24,275 nt of DNA, from positions 1 to 24,275 of the forward strand of contig CALTTF010000021.1 of the NCBI GenBank assembly GCA_943908385.1, in the 5' to 3' direction. This document shows, one piece after another, positions 14,400 to 22,239 of this stretch. The stretch comes from an uncultured Corynebacterium sp. Its GTDB lineage: Bacteria; Actinomycetota; Actinomycetes; Mycobacteriales; Mycobacteriaceae. The first letter of the stretch is position 1. Each line of letters starts with the position of its first letter. Under the pieces are notes generated by a model. That model was not told the DNA's origin, ran no database searches, and worked only from the letters and a program-made list of their open reading frames with translations. Both the position numbers and the translations under genes were made by a program.

Positions 14400-17300
14400 A
14401 TGTATACATCCGCGCGATCCCACCGGGGGCGATTGTCCCTGGTGTTGATCGCTGTAATTGCCTTGGTCTTGGGGCTATTTAAAGTCCCTGTCAGCGCCTC
14501 GGCTCAAAGCCTGGATTTCAAGCCCGTGGACGAGGTTCTGGGCGAACTTGACAGGGACACCGGGGTGTCGTCCGAGCGCCCCGAGCTGGTATGGGCCGGT
14601 GGAAAAAGTTACGAATTTGATGACGAGTTTGGTGAGCTAAGTGACGTTGGATGGGCGTGGTGTATCGATCGCCACGCCAAAAATCCGGCCATGAACGATG
14701 ACAACGTGTATTCTTCTCAGAACGCCGAGGTAATGACGTTCGACGATGAGAATTTGCGTAATGCGGCGATCAAGATCGCTACTCTCGTCGAGGAGGCCTA
14801 CAAAAACGATAACTATGATTTGGCGGCCCGATACTCGATCTACCAAGCAGCGCTGCTGGGCGCTAACGACAATTACAAGGCAAACGCTCTCGAAGACATC
14901 TACGGTCTTTCGACCGGATATGACAATTATGGATCGGAGTTCGAAGAGCTTACTGGATACCGCAGGGGTGCGGATAGTTACCTGGAGTTTGTGCGCCCCA
15001 TTTCCCCTGCTCCAAAAGACGCCTACATTGTGTTTATTCAAGGGCGGGAGGAGACCATCGATGGCGACCGCATTGAACCCGGTAACTATCAACGAGTAAT
15101 GCCGATCGATCAGCCGGGTTTGACCCCGAATCCCACCCCGTCTGATGAGCCGGAACCGTCTGATGAGCCGGAACCGGAACCGTCTGATGAGACCACTCCG
15201 AGCGTCACCACGGTCACGGAAACCGTGACGACTACAGCTTCGACGACTGTTGAAACTCCGACGACGGTCACTGAGAAGGAGACCATTACTGAGACCCCTT
15301 CGACTGTCACGACGACCGAGACACCGGAGCCGAAGACCTCCGTAGTCACGACGACCGAGACACCGGAGCCGAAGACCTCCGTAGTCACGACGACCGAAAC
15401 GCCGGAGCCGAAGACCTCCGTTGTTACGACGACCGAGAAGCCAGAACCGTCCACGGTGACCGAGACCCCGACCCCGTCCACGGTGACCGAGACTCCGACT
15501 CCGTCCACGGTGACCGAGACGGCGACGGTGACTGAGACTCCGGGTGTGGTTACTGAGACAACAAAGGAAACCACCTCTGTCACTGAGACGGTGACTGAGA
15601 CTCCCCCGACTAAGACGACGACGGTGACTTCCACCCAGCCGCGTGAGACGGTCCCGACCACGGTGAAGGAGGGCTTCAAGCCAAACCCGAACATCCGCAC
15701 TGTTGCGGAGTTCGAGGAAGGCGTGAACGTTGTCCAGAACGGCAACACCGTTGTGGACACCGTGTACTACTCCGATCTTGTGGCCGGTAAGAAGTACACG
15801 CTGAATGCGAAGCTCGTCGACAAGCAGGATGAGAAGAACGTCCTGGGCACTGGCGTGCTGGACTTCGTGGTCCCGGGCACCGAGGGCGAACTGGCAAGCG
15901 GCAATGTCAAGGTTGAGATTGCTGTGACCGGCGCTGAGAAGCCGGTTCAGGCTGCAGTCGCGTTTGAGCGTCTGACCTCTAAGGAGGTCAATGCCGCAGG
16001 TGAAGAGACCGACGGCAAGAAGGACAACGAGATCGCAAAGCACGAGGACATCAACGATGAGGACCAGACGGTTCGTACTGTGTTTGAGCCGAGCATTGCG
16101 ACTAATGCGAAGTTTGAGAACGGTTCGACTGAGGTTGTTGCTGGCAACACCGTGATCGACACCGTCGATTACAAGGGTCTGGTTCCGGGTAAGGAGTACA
16201 CCCTTACTGCGAAGTTGATGGAGCGTGTCGGTGAGAAGGCTCCGTACCAGGAGGGCAAGGTTCTGGGTGAGGGCACTGTGACCTTCACTCCGGAGTCCTC
16301 CGATGGTTCTGTCGATGTTGAGATCAAGGTCAACGACAATGTCACCAAGCCGGTAAATGCTGCTGTTGCTTTCGAGGAGCTGACCTCCACGGTCGTTGAC
16401 AAGAATGGTCAGGACAATCCGAAGGGTGGCGACACCCCGGATGACTACTCGGACGACAATAAGATCGCTGAGCACAAGGACATCAACGACGCCAACCAGA
16501 CTGTGGGTGTTCCGCACATCACGACCAATGCGAACTTTGAGAAGGGTTCGTCTGAGGTGACCAATGGTGCTGTGGTTGTGGACACCGTCACGTACGACGG
16601 CCTGGTCCCGAATAAGGAGTACACCCTTACCGCGAAGCTGATTGATAAGGCTGACGGTAAGACTGTTCTGGGTACTGGCACCAAGACCTTCACCCCGAAG
16701 GAAGCTAACGGTTCTGTTGATGTGGAGATCACTGTCGACAATGCCCCGGCTGATCGTGTGGTTACTGCCGCTGTCGCTTTCGAGGAGCTGACCTCCACGG
16801 TCGTTGACCGTGGTGGCAATGAGAACCCGAAGGGTGGCGACACTCCGGGTGATTTCTCGGACGACAACAAGATCACTGAGCACAAGGACATCGACGATGA
16901 GGACCAGACGGTCCGTAATCCGAAGATCACCACGAACGCGAACTTTGCCACCGGTGCGAAGGAGGTCAAGAATGGCGTTGCCGTGATTGACACCGTGACC
17001 TATGAGGGTCTGGTTCCGGGCAAGGTGTACACCCTTTCCGCCGACCTGATTAGTAAGGAAGACGGCAAGACTGTTCTTGGTTCCGGTACCACGACGTTCA
17101 TTCCGTCTGAGCCGAACGGTTCCGAGGATGTGACCATCGTGGTCAACAATGCACCGGAGGGTAAGACTGTCACTGCCGCTGTCGCTTTCGAGGAGCTCAC
17201 CTCCACGCAGGTCGACCGCGGTGGCAAGGACAACCCGAAGGGTGGCGACACCCCGGACGACTTCTCGGATGACAACAAGATCACCGAGCACAAGGACATC

Positions 17301-19025
17301 AACGACGATGACCAGACGGTTCGTACTGTGTTTGAGCCGAGCATTGCGACTAATGCGAAGTTTGAGAACGGTTCGACTGAGGTTGTTGCTGGCAACACCG
17401 TGATCGACACCGTCGATTACAAGGGTCTGGTTCCGGGTAAGGAGTACACCCTTACTGCGAAGTTGATGGAGCGTGTCGGTGAGAAGGCTCCGTACCAGGA
17501 GGGCAAGGTTCTGGGTGAGGGCACTGTGACCTTCACTCCGGAGTCCTCCGATGGTTCTGTCGATGTTGAGATCAAGGTCAACGACAATGTCACCAAGCCG
17601 GTAAATGCTGCTGTTGCTTTCGAGGAGCTGACCTCCACGGTCGTTGACAAGAATGGTCAGGACAATCCGAAGGGTGGCGACACCCCGGATGACTACTCGG
17701 ACGACAATAAGATCGCTGAGCACAAGGACATCAACGACGCCAACCAGACTGTGGGTGTTCCGCACATCACGACCAATGCGAACTTTGAGAAGGGTTCGTC
17801 TGAGGTGACCAATGGTGCTGTGGTTGTGGACACCGTCACGTACGACGGCCTGGTCCCGAATAAGGAGTACACCCTTACCGCGAAGCTGATTGATAAGGCT
17901 GACGGTAAGACTGTTCTGGGTACTGGCACCAAGACCTTCACCCCGAAGGAAGCTAACGGTTCTGTTGATGTGGAGATCACTGTCGACAATGCCCCGGCTG
18001 ATCGTGTGGTTACTGCCGCTGTCGCTTTCGAGGAGCTGACCTCCACGGTCGTTGACCGTGGTGGCAATGAGAACCCGAAGGGTGGCGACACTCCGGGTGA
18101 TTTCTCGGACGACAACAAGATCACTGAGCACAAGGACATCGACGATGAGGACCAGACGGTCCGTAATCCGAAGATCACCACGAACGCGAACTTTGCCACC
18201 GGTGCGAAGGAGGTCAAGAATGGCGTTGCCGTGATTGACACCGTGACCTATGAGGGTCTGGTTCCGGGCAAGGTGTACACCCTTTCCGCCGACCTGATTA
18301 GTAAGGAAGACGGCAAGACTGTTCTTGGTTCCGGTACCACGACGTTCATTCCGTCTGAGCCGAACGGTTCCGAGGATGTGACCATCGTGGTCAACAATGC
18401 ACCGGAGGGTAAGACTGTCACTGCCGCTGTCGCTTTCGAGGAGCTCACCTCCACGCAGGTCGACCGCGGTGGCAAGGACAACCCGAAGGGTGGCGACACC
18501 CCGGACGACTTCTCGGATGACAACAAGATCACCGAGCACAAGGACATCAACGACGATGACCAGACGGTCGTTAGCGAGGAGACTCCGGGCGATGGTGGCG
18601 ACACCCCGGGCGATGGTGGCGACACCCCGGGCGATGGCGGCGACACCCCGGGCGATGGCGGCGACACCCCGGGCGATGGCGGCTCCGACGGTGACGGCGA
18701 CAACCCGGGTAAGGGCAGCTCCGTGGATCGCAGCAAGCTCTGGTGGCTGCTGCTCATCCCGGGCCTGGGTCTGATCCCGGCGCTGCTGGGTGGCGGTGGC
18801 TCTTCGACGCCGGCTCCGAAGCCTGAGCCGAAGCCGAGCCCGTCCAAGCCTGCTCCGGGCGAGGAACCGTCCAAGCCTGCTCCGGGTGAGGAACCGTCCA
18901 CGTCGGAGGTTCACACCCCGAAGCCAGCCGGTAAGCCGGTCCCAGCTGACAGCCCGCGTGGCGAGATCAAGCAGATCCCGTCCGGCGGCACCGCACTGGA
19001 TGCGGATATGCCGACCTACATCTAA
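14400..19025 (+). CDS. VaFE-repeat surface protein with N-terminal thioester-type domain
   Basis: This 1541-residue protein is probably an extended adhesin. Parts in order: signal peptide 1-35 (cleavage likely after SASA); an N-terminal domain at about 65-235 resembling Cys-Gln thioester domains, with C88 in WAWCIDRH and Q149 in SIYQAALLG; a Pro/Thr/Glu stalk at 240-425 with 13-residue repeats; seven VaFE repeats starting near 431, 565, 706, 842, 981, 1122 and 1258, each with the AVAFE(E/R)LTS motif; a GDGGDTP linker (1394-1428); one membrane segment at 1447-1466; and a Pro-rich tail ending GGTALDADMPTYI. VaFE domains are thought to be stiffened by internal isopeptide bonds. No LPxTG motif is present, so the anchor is unusual. 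The last six repeats are two identical blocks of three. The N-terminal part is AT-richer than the repeats. Confidence 0.88.
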   Translation: MYTSARSHRGRLSLVLIAVIALVLGLFKVPVSASAQSLDFKPVDEVLGELDRDTGVSSERPELVWAGGKSYEFDDEFGELSDVGWAWCIDRHAKNPAMNDDNVYSSQNAEVMTFDDENLRNAAIKIATLVEEAYKNDNYDLAARYSIYQAALLGANDNYKANALEDIYGLSTGYDNYGSEFEELTGYRRGADSYLEFVRPISPAPKDAYIVFIQGREETIDGDRIEPGNYQRVMPIDQPGLTPNPTPSDEPEPSDEPEPEPSDETTPSVTTVTETVTTTASTTVETPTTVTEKETITETPSTVTTTETPEPKTSVVTTTETPEPKTSVVTTTETPEPKTSVVTTTEKPEPSTVTETPTPSTVTETPTPSTVTETATVTETPGVVTETTKETTSVTETVTETPPTKTTTVTSTQPRETVPTTVKEGFKPNPNIRTVAEFEEGVNVVQNGNTVVDTVYYSDLVAGKKYTLNAKLVDKQDEKNVLGTGVLDFVVPGTEGELASGNVKVEIAVTGAEKPVQAAVAFERLTSKEVNAAGEETDGKKDNEIAKHEDINDEDQTVRTVFEPSIATNAKFENGSTEVVAGNTVIDTVDYKGLVPGKEYTLTAKLMERVGEKAPYQEGKVLGEGTVTFTPESSDGSVDVEIKVNDNVTKPVNAAVAFEELTSTVVDKNGQDNPKGGDTPDDYSDDNKIAEHKDINDANQTVGVPHITTNANFEKGSSEVTNGAVVVDTVTYDGLVPNKEYTLTAKLIDKADGKTVLGTGTKTFTPKEANGSVDVEITVDNAPADRVVTAAVAFEELTSTVVDRGGNENPKGGDTPGDFSDDNKITEHKDIDDEDQTVRNPKITTNANFATGAKEVKNGVAVIDTVTYEGLVPGKVYTLSADLISKEDGKTVLGSGTTTFIPSEPNGSEDVTIVVNNAPEGKTVTAAVAFEELTSTQVDRGGKDNPKGGDTPDDFSDDNKITEHKDINDDDQTVRTVFEPSIATNAKFENGSTEVVAGNTVIDTVDYKGLVPGKEYTLTAKLMERVGEKAPYQEGKVLGEGTVTFTPESSDGSVDVEIKVNDNVTKPVNAAVAFEELTSTVVDKNGQDNPKGGDTPDDYSDDNKIAEHKDINDANQTVGVPHITTNANFEKGSSEVTNGAVVVDTVTYDGLVPNKEYTLTAKLIDKADGKTVLGTGTKTFTPKEANGSVDVEITVDNAPADRVVTAAVAFEELTSTVVDRGGNENPKGGDTPGDFSDDNKITEHKDIDDEDQTVRNPKITTNANFATGAKEVKNGVAVIDTVTYEGLVPGKVYTLSADLISKEDGKTVLGSGTTTFIPSEPNGSEDVTIVVNNAPEGKTVTAAVAFEELTSTQVDRGGKDNPKGGDTPDDFSDDNKITEHKDINDDDQTVVSEETPGDGGDTPGDGGDTPGDGGDTPGDGGDTPGDGGSDGDGDNPGKGSSVDRSKLWWLLLIPGLGLIPALLGGGGSSTPAPKPEPKPSPSKPAPGEEPSKPAPGEEPSTSEVHTPKPAGKPVPADSPRGEIKQIPSGGTALDADMPTYI
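15306..15540 (+). repeat. Stalk-coding tandem repeats
   Basis: Three full 39-bp units (15306-15422) encode VTTTETPEPKTSV, a fourth degenerates, and then 27-bp units encode TPSTVTETP. This is the extended spacer between the N-terminal domain and the VaFE rod. Third-position changes between units suggest it is older than the large duplication. Confidence 0.85.
16062..18568 (+). repeat. Perfect tandem duplication of a three-VaFE block (period 1248 bp)
   Basis: Copy 1 runs 16062-17320 and copy 2 runs 17310-18568, sharing 11 nt at the junction. Each copy codes for three different VaFE domains (types A, B and C; 416 residues). I see no base difference between the copies, including silent positions, while the A, B and C types differ from each other. 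Both ends fall in a short shared GACCAGACGGT sequence. Confidence 0.93.
18579..18683 (+). repeat. 21-bp tandem repeat, five units
   Basis: Units encode (D/E)TPGDGG and form a flexible linker before the membrane segment. Units differ only by GGT/GGC choices and the first Glu codon. Confidence 0.9.
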
Positions 19026-19031
19026 GGTGCT

Positions 19032-19060
19032 GTCACCGCCCCCGGTTGCGGGGCGGTGAC
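19032..19060. terminator. Hairpin after the surface-protein gene
   Basis: GTCACCGCCCC (19032-19042) pairs perfectly with GGGGCGGTGAC (19050-19060) around a 7-nt loop, 6 nt after the stop. It has no T-run of its own on the plus strand. Confidence 0.65.
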
Positions 19061-19074
19061 GGGCAAAACAGAGG

Positions 19075-19135
19075 CCCCGCGCTCCTACCCCTGTTCTGAA
19101 CTGGACGGGGGAGGGGAGCGCGGGGTCTTTTTGTT
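19075..19135. terminator. Strong intrinsic terminator, probably bidirectional
   Basis: CCCCGCGCTCC (19075-19085) pairs with GGAGCGCGGGG (19115-19125), followed by TCTTTTTGTTGTTTT. Read on the minus strand it is followed by a shorter T-run (TGTTTTG), so it may also stop transcription from the convergent peroxiredoxin gene. Confidence 0.85.
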
Positions 19136-19160
19136 GTTTTGTTGCGGCGTCGCCGTGAAG

Positions 19161-19646
19161 CTAGATCTTCCAGTCGCGCAGGATTCGGCCCACGTGGCCG
19201 GTGGCCTTCACGTTGTACTGGGTGGTCTCGACGGTGCCGTTGCCGTCGGCGTCGACGTTGATGAGGAAGGTCGAGCGGATCACGCCCTGAACGACCTTGC
19301 CGTAGTTCTTCTTCTCGCCGAACGCACCGTAGGCGGCAAGCGTTTCCTTGTCGGGGTCGGACAGGAGCTCGACGTTCAAGTCGTGGTCGGCGCGGAATTT
19401 CGCCAGGGCTTCCGGTTTGTCGGGGCTGATGCCGATGACTTTCACGCCGGCACCGTCGAACTGGTCGAAGTTTTCGGTGAAATCGCACGCTTCAGTCGTG
19501 CAGCCCGGGGTGTTCGCGCGGGGGTAGAAGTAGACGATGACGCGGGAGCCTGCGAAGTCGGCGAGCGAGACGGTCTCGCCGCGGTCGTTGGTCAGTTCAA
19601 ATGCGGGGGCGGTGTCGCTCGCCCCGAGGCGAATGGAGTCAGTCAT
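19161..19646 (-). CDS. bcp: Thioredoxin-dependent peroxiredoxin (Bcp/PrxQ)
   Basis: The 161-residue cytosolic enzyme reduces hydrogen peroxide and organic hydroperoxides with thioredoxin. The active-site stretch YFYPRANTPGCTTEACDFTE carries the peroxidatic cysteine and a resolving cysteine five residues later, the C-x4-C arrangement of PrxQ. The family ending TGHVGRILRDWK is also present. ATG 19646 is chosen over a longer upstream frame, which would begin inside the divergent gene. The upstream sequence has TAGTGT 13 nt before the ATG, suggesting a leader of only about 6 nt. It is divergent from the DUF3618 gene across 83 bp. Confidence 0.93.
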   Translation of the reverse strand: MTDSIRLGASDTAPAFELTNDRGETVSLADFAGSRVIVYFYPRANTPGCTTEACDFTENFDQFDGAGVKVIGISPDKPEALAKFRADHDLNVELLSDPDKETLAAYGAFGEKKNYGKVVQGVIRSTFLINVDADGNGTVETTQYNVKATGHVGRILRDWKI

Positions 19647-19729
19647 GACACCCCGTTCTACACTAGGCTGGTCTTTCGACGGTGAAACGCCGAGTAACAC
19701 AATCTTTCCAATAGAGGAGCAAGACAACA

Positions 19730-20005
19730 ATGGCACGTGACATCCACGACATCGAGCGCGACATTGAGCGCACCCGCGGCAATCTCGCATCCACCATCGA
19801 CGAGATTGCGGACCGCACCAACCCGTCCAACCTCGCTGGCAACGCGAAGAAGCAGGCGGCGTCCTTGCTGGAGCAGGAGAACGTGCAAAAGGTCATTGGC
19901 GGTGTCGTCGTCGGTATCGTGGCGCTGATCGGCATCAAGGCCTACAACAGCCGTAAGCGCAAGAACGAGCTCAAAGAGCTTCAGAAGCTGCTGTCGCGCC
20001 GCTAA
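19730..20005 (+). CDS. DUF3618 family small membrane protein
   Basis: The 91-residue protein opens with IHDIERDIERTRGNLASTIDEIADRTNP, the characteristic DUF3618 helix (IExxRxxLaxTvdeL), followed by one membrane segment VIGGVVVGIVALIGIKAY and a basic tail. It probably sits as a single-pass protein with a cytosolic amphipathic helix; no function is established that I know of. GAGGAG (19714-19719) is a good ribosome site 10 nt before ATG 19730. The sortase-like gene follows after 21 nt and probably shares the transcript. Confidence 0.87.
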   Translation: MARDIHDIERDIERTRGNLASTIDEIADRTNPSNLAGNAKKQAASLLEQENVQKVIGGVVVGIVALIGIKAYNSRKRKNELKELQKLLSRR

Positions 20006-20026
20006 TCGACGACCCCAGGAAGGCCC

Positions 20027-20845
20027 ATGTCCAGCATCGTCCCCAATGGTGCTCCGGAACCGGAGCACACGCCAGATCAGTCCGAGGCCGGCGAGCACAC
20101 AGCGAAACACGCCCGCGAGCCCGAAGAGAAGAAACGCAAACCGTGGTGGATCGCCATCGCGGTGCTGGCGGTCGCGCTCGTACTCGTGCAGCTGGCTATC
20201 TACGCCTTCCGCAACGGCTCGGACGACTCGGACGGGCAGCAGGCGGAGGAAGAGGCTGTAACGGCGTCTGAGGCGCCCGTGGAGGCGCCGTCGCAGGGGC
20301 AACAGGGCGACGAGTCCACGGTGCCCACCGACGGCGGCTACGTCGACAAGGAAGGCGAGCAGGAAGTCCCGTACGAGGCGGCCCCGGGCCAGTTCGACGG
20401 GTTCGAGGGCATGGCCATGGATATCGACGGCGACATTGCCGCGGTCGACCCGGTGCAGCTGACCGACGCTGGCGCGCTCATCCCGCCGTCGGATGTGTCG
20501 CGTCTGGGCTGGTACTCCGCGTCGGCTGTGCCGGGCGCTGAGGGGGGCGTGGGGTCCTCGGTGATCACCGGCCACATCAACTACCAGGGGCAGGGCACCG
20601 GCTATGCCGCACGCTTTGCCGACATGAAACTCGGCGACGAGTTCGATATCAAGATCGACGGCACCCCGAAGACTTTCCGCGTGACCAAGGCACCGTACCG
20701 CTTGCCGAAGGGCTCGGACTTCCCGCCGGAGGTCAACGACGCCACCGGCCCTAACCGTCTCGTGCTTATCACCTGCGGCGGCCAGTTCGTCGGTGGTGCG
20801 CTCGGCTACGCCGACAACATCATCACCATCGCGGAGCCTGTGTAG
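20027..20845 (+). CDS. Class F sortase-like protein lacking the usual C-terminal arginine
   Basis: The 272-residue protein has a cytosolic N-terminus, a membrane anchor at about 40-60 (WWIAIAVLAVALVLVQLAIY), an acidic Ser/Glu/Gln linker, and an extracellular sortase domain from about 135. Catalytic His183 lies in SSVITGHINY and Cys250 in LVLITCGG, both typical of class F. Sortases cleave a sorting signal and join the protein to the cell wall or another acceptor. Canonical sortases also need an arginine on the strand after the cysteine; here no arginine occurs between C250 and the end (GGQFVGGALGYADNIITIAEPV region), so activity is uncertain. AGGAAGG (20017-20023) precedes ATG 20027. No LPxTG substrate is encoded in this window. 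Confidence 0.85.
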   Translation: MSSIVPNGAPEPEHTPDQSEAGEHTAKHAREPEEKKRKPWWIAIAVLAVALVLVQLAIYAFRNGSDDSDGQQAEEEAVTASEAPVEAPSQGQQGDESTVPTDGGYVDKEGEQEVPYEAAPGQFDGFEGMAMDIDGDIAAVDPVQLTDAGALIPPSDVSRLGWYSASAVPGAEGGVGSSVITGHINYQGQGTGYAARFADMKLGDEFDIKIDGTPKTFRVTKAPYRLPKGSDFPPEVNDATGPNRLVLITCGGQFVGGALGYADNIITIAEPV

Positions 20846-20849
20846 CTTG

Positions 20850-20883
20850 CGCGCCGTTCCCTGGATAGGGGAGCGGCGCGTTT
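20850..20883. terminator. Terminator between convergent sortase-like gene and pncA
   Basis: CGCGCCGTTCCC (20850-20861) pairs with GGGAGCGGCGCG (20869-20880) over 12 bp with one G-T pair, followed by TTT. It lies directly between the two convergent stops. Confidence 0.8.
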
Positions 20884-20887
20884 CGTA

Positions 20888-21475
20888 TTAGACCAGTTCA
20901 GCGCCGGCGGACCGCATCTCGTCGAGGGCGGCGGCGCCGCGTGCGTCGCCGACAGGTGAGCACATGCCGCGCAGCACGCGCACGCCGAAGCCTTCCTTCA
21001 ACGCGTCGAGCACAGTCGCGCGCACGCAGTGGTCGGTCGCGATGCCGACGACGTCGATGTCGCTGACGTCGCGCGCACGCAGCCAGTCTGCGAGAAGAGC
21101 TTTTTCGCTTATCGACGCCCCCTCGAACCCGCTGTACGCCGCTTCGTACTCGCCTTTGCGGAAGAACTCGTCGAAGGCGACGTCCGCGATCGGGCCGCGC
21201 AGTGCCGCGCCCTCCGACTCGGCGACGCAGTGGACGGGCCAGGAGTCGACGAAGTCGGGGTCGTCGGAGAAGTGCGCGCCCGGGTCGATGTGCCAGTCCT
21301 GCGTTGCCACGATGTGGCTGTAACCGTATCCGCGGTTGTCGCCCTCGGCGATCAGCGCGGCGATCTTGGAAGCGACGTCGTCGCCGCGCGCGGTGCCGAG
21401 CGCGCCGCCGGGGCAGAAGTCGTTTTGCACGTCGACGACGAGGAGAGCTCTGTTGTCAGTGGCTGCAGTGTCCAT
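20888..21475 (-). CDS. pncA: Nicotinamidase
   Basis: The 195-residue cytosolic hydrolase turns nicotinamide into nicotinate and ammonia, feeding PncB for NAD salvage. The cysteine-hydrolase triad is visible as D15 (VVDVQNDF), K107 (FRKGEYEAAYSGFEG) and C150 (GIATDHCVRAT). The metal site is D60-W-H62 with H68 in TQDWHIDPGAHF. Length and motifs are those of actinobacterial PncA, the enzyme that activates pyrazinamide in M. tuberculosis. ATG 21475 has a TACGCT box exactly 7 nt upstream. The LOG-family gene lies 22 nt upstream on the same strand, but pncA seems to have its own promoter. Confidence 0.95.
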   Translation of the reverse strand: MDTAATDNRALLVVDVQNDFCPGGALGTARGDDVASKIAALIAEGDNRGYGYSHIVATQDWHIDPGAHFSDDPDFVDSWPVHCVAESEGAALRGPIADVAFDEFFRKGEYEAAYSGFEGASISEKALLADWLRARDVSDIDVVGIATDHCVRATVLDALKEGFGVRVLRGMCSPVGDARGAAALDEMRSAGAELV

Positions 21476-21482
21476 GAACTCC

Positions 21483-21488
21483 AGCGTA
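21483..21488 (-). promoter_or_regulatory. -10 box for leaderless pncA
   Basis: On the minus strand TACGCT is followed by GGAGTTC (7 nt) and ATG 21475. The GGAG could also act as a very close ribosome site if transcription began further upstream. Confidence 0.45.
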
Positions 21489-21497
21489 GTTCGGCGC

Positions 21498-22082
21498 CTA
21501 GCCCCAGCGGGGCGGTTGCGGCGTCCACTTTGCGAGCGCCTCGATGAGCTCGTCCGGGTCGTCGGCCACGATCAGGCTGTCCCGGTCGGCCTGTCGGATG
21601 AAGCCGGCGGCGACCATGTGGTCGATCATCGCCGTGAGCGGCTCCCAGAATTCCGCGCCGAGCAGCCCGATCGGTTTGGTGTGGAGGCCGAGTTGCTGGT
21701 TGGTCCATTCGTCGAAAAGCTCGTCGAGTGTGCCCGCACCTCCGGGAAGCGCGACGAACGCGCTGCAGCGCTCGCTCATGAGGCGTTTGCGTTCAGCGAG
21801 CGTGTCCACGATGACGAGCTCGGTGAGGCCCGTGTGCGCGATCTCGTGCTGCGACAGGTGCTCCGGCATGATGCCGACGGTCTCGCCCCCGGCATCGATC
21901 GCCCCCTGCGCGACAGCGCCCATCATGCCCAGCCGGCCGCCGCCGTACACCAGCGCGATCCCGTGGCGGGCGAGAGCGGTGCCGAAACCGTATGCGGACG
22001 TGGTCATCGACTCGTCTACGCCCTCGCGCGCACCGGCGAAGACCGTGACTGCGGTGATGGGGGACTGCGACTGGGTGTTCAC
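21498..22082 (-). CDS. LOG family protein (nucleotide 5'-monophosphate phosphoribohydrolase)
   Basis: The 194-residue protein has the LOG signature: VYGGGRLGMMG at about 46-55, ERKRLM near 97-102 and PGGAGTLDE at 113-121, which contribute the nucleotide-binding and catalytic Arg/Glu residues. LOG enzymes split the N-glycosidic bond of AMP-like or cytokinin nucleoside monophosphates, releasing free base and ribose 5-phosphate. The C. glutamicum homologue is known to have such activity. Whether this one acts on cytokinins or on other nucleotides cannot be told. GTG 22082 is supported by TACATT 8 nt upstream. It precedes pncA by 22 nt. Confidence 0.9.
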   Translation of the reverse strand: MNTQSQSPITAVTVFAGAREGVDESMTTSAYGFGTALARHGIALVYGGGRLGMMGAVAQGAIDAGGETVGIMPEHLSQHEIAHTGLTELVIVDTLAERKRLMSERCSAFVALPGGAGTLDELFDEWTNQQLGLHTKPIGLLGAEFWEPLTAMIDHMVAAGFIRQADRDSLIVADDPDELIEALAKWTPQPPRWG

Positions 22083-22090
22083 GCCACCCC

Positions 22091-22096
22091 AATGTA
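22091..22096 (-). promoter_or_regulatory. -10 box for leaderless LOG gene
   Basis: On the minus strand TACATT is followed by 8 nt and GTG 22082, the same spacing as murI with its GTG start. Confidence 0.5.
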
Positions 22097-22123
22097 GTTG
22101 CCGCGCTCATGCGTGCAAAGCTA

Positions 22124-22162
22124 AAGGCCAGGCCCACGATTTTCACCGTTTGGCCTGGCCTT
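22124..22162 (-). terminator. Terminator after tRNA-Lys
   Basis: AAGGCCAGGCC (22124-22134) and GGCCTGGCCTT (22152-22162) form a perfect 11-bp stem with a 17-nt loop, directly downstream of the tRNA on the minus strand. The T-run after it is short (TTTAGCTTT). Confidence 0.7.
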
Positions 22163-22166
22163 ATTG

Positions 22167-22239
<73 letters not shown>

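Noticed and set aside
15110..15760. The Thr/Pro repeat region as a possible CRISPR array
   Set aside because: The units are contiguous coding repeats without spacers and stay in frame with the surface protein.
14637..18914. A 1425-codon open frame on the minus strand across the surface-protein gene
   Set aside because: It mirrors the biased codons and repeats of the plus-strand gene, which has a promoter, ribosome site, signal peptide and known domains. The antisense product is Arg/Leu/Val-rich with no recognisable domain and inherits the same repeats.
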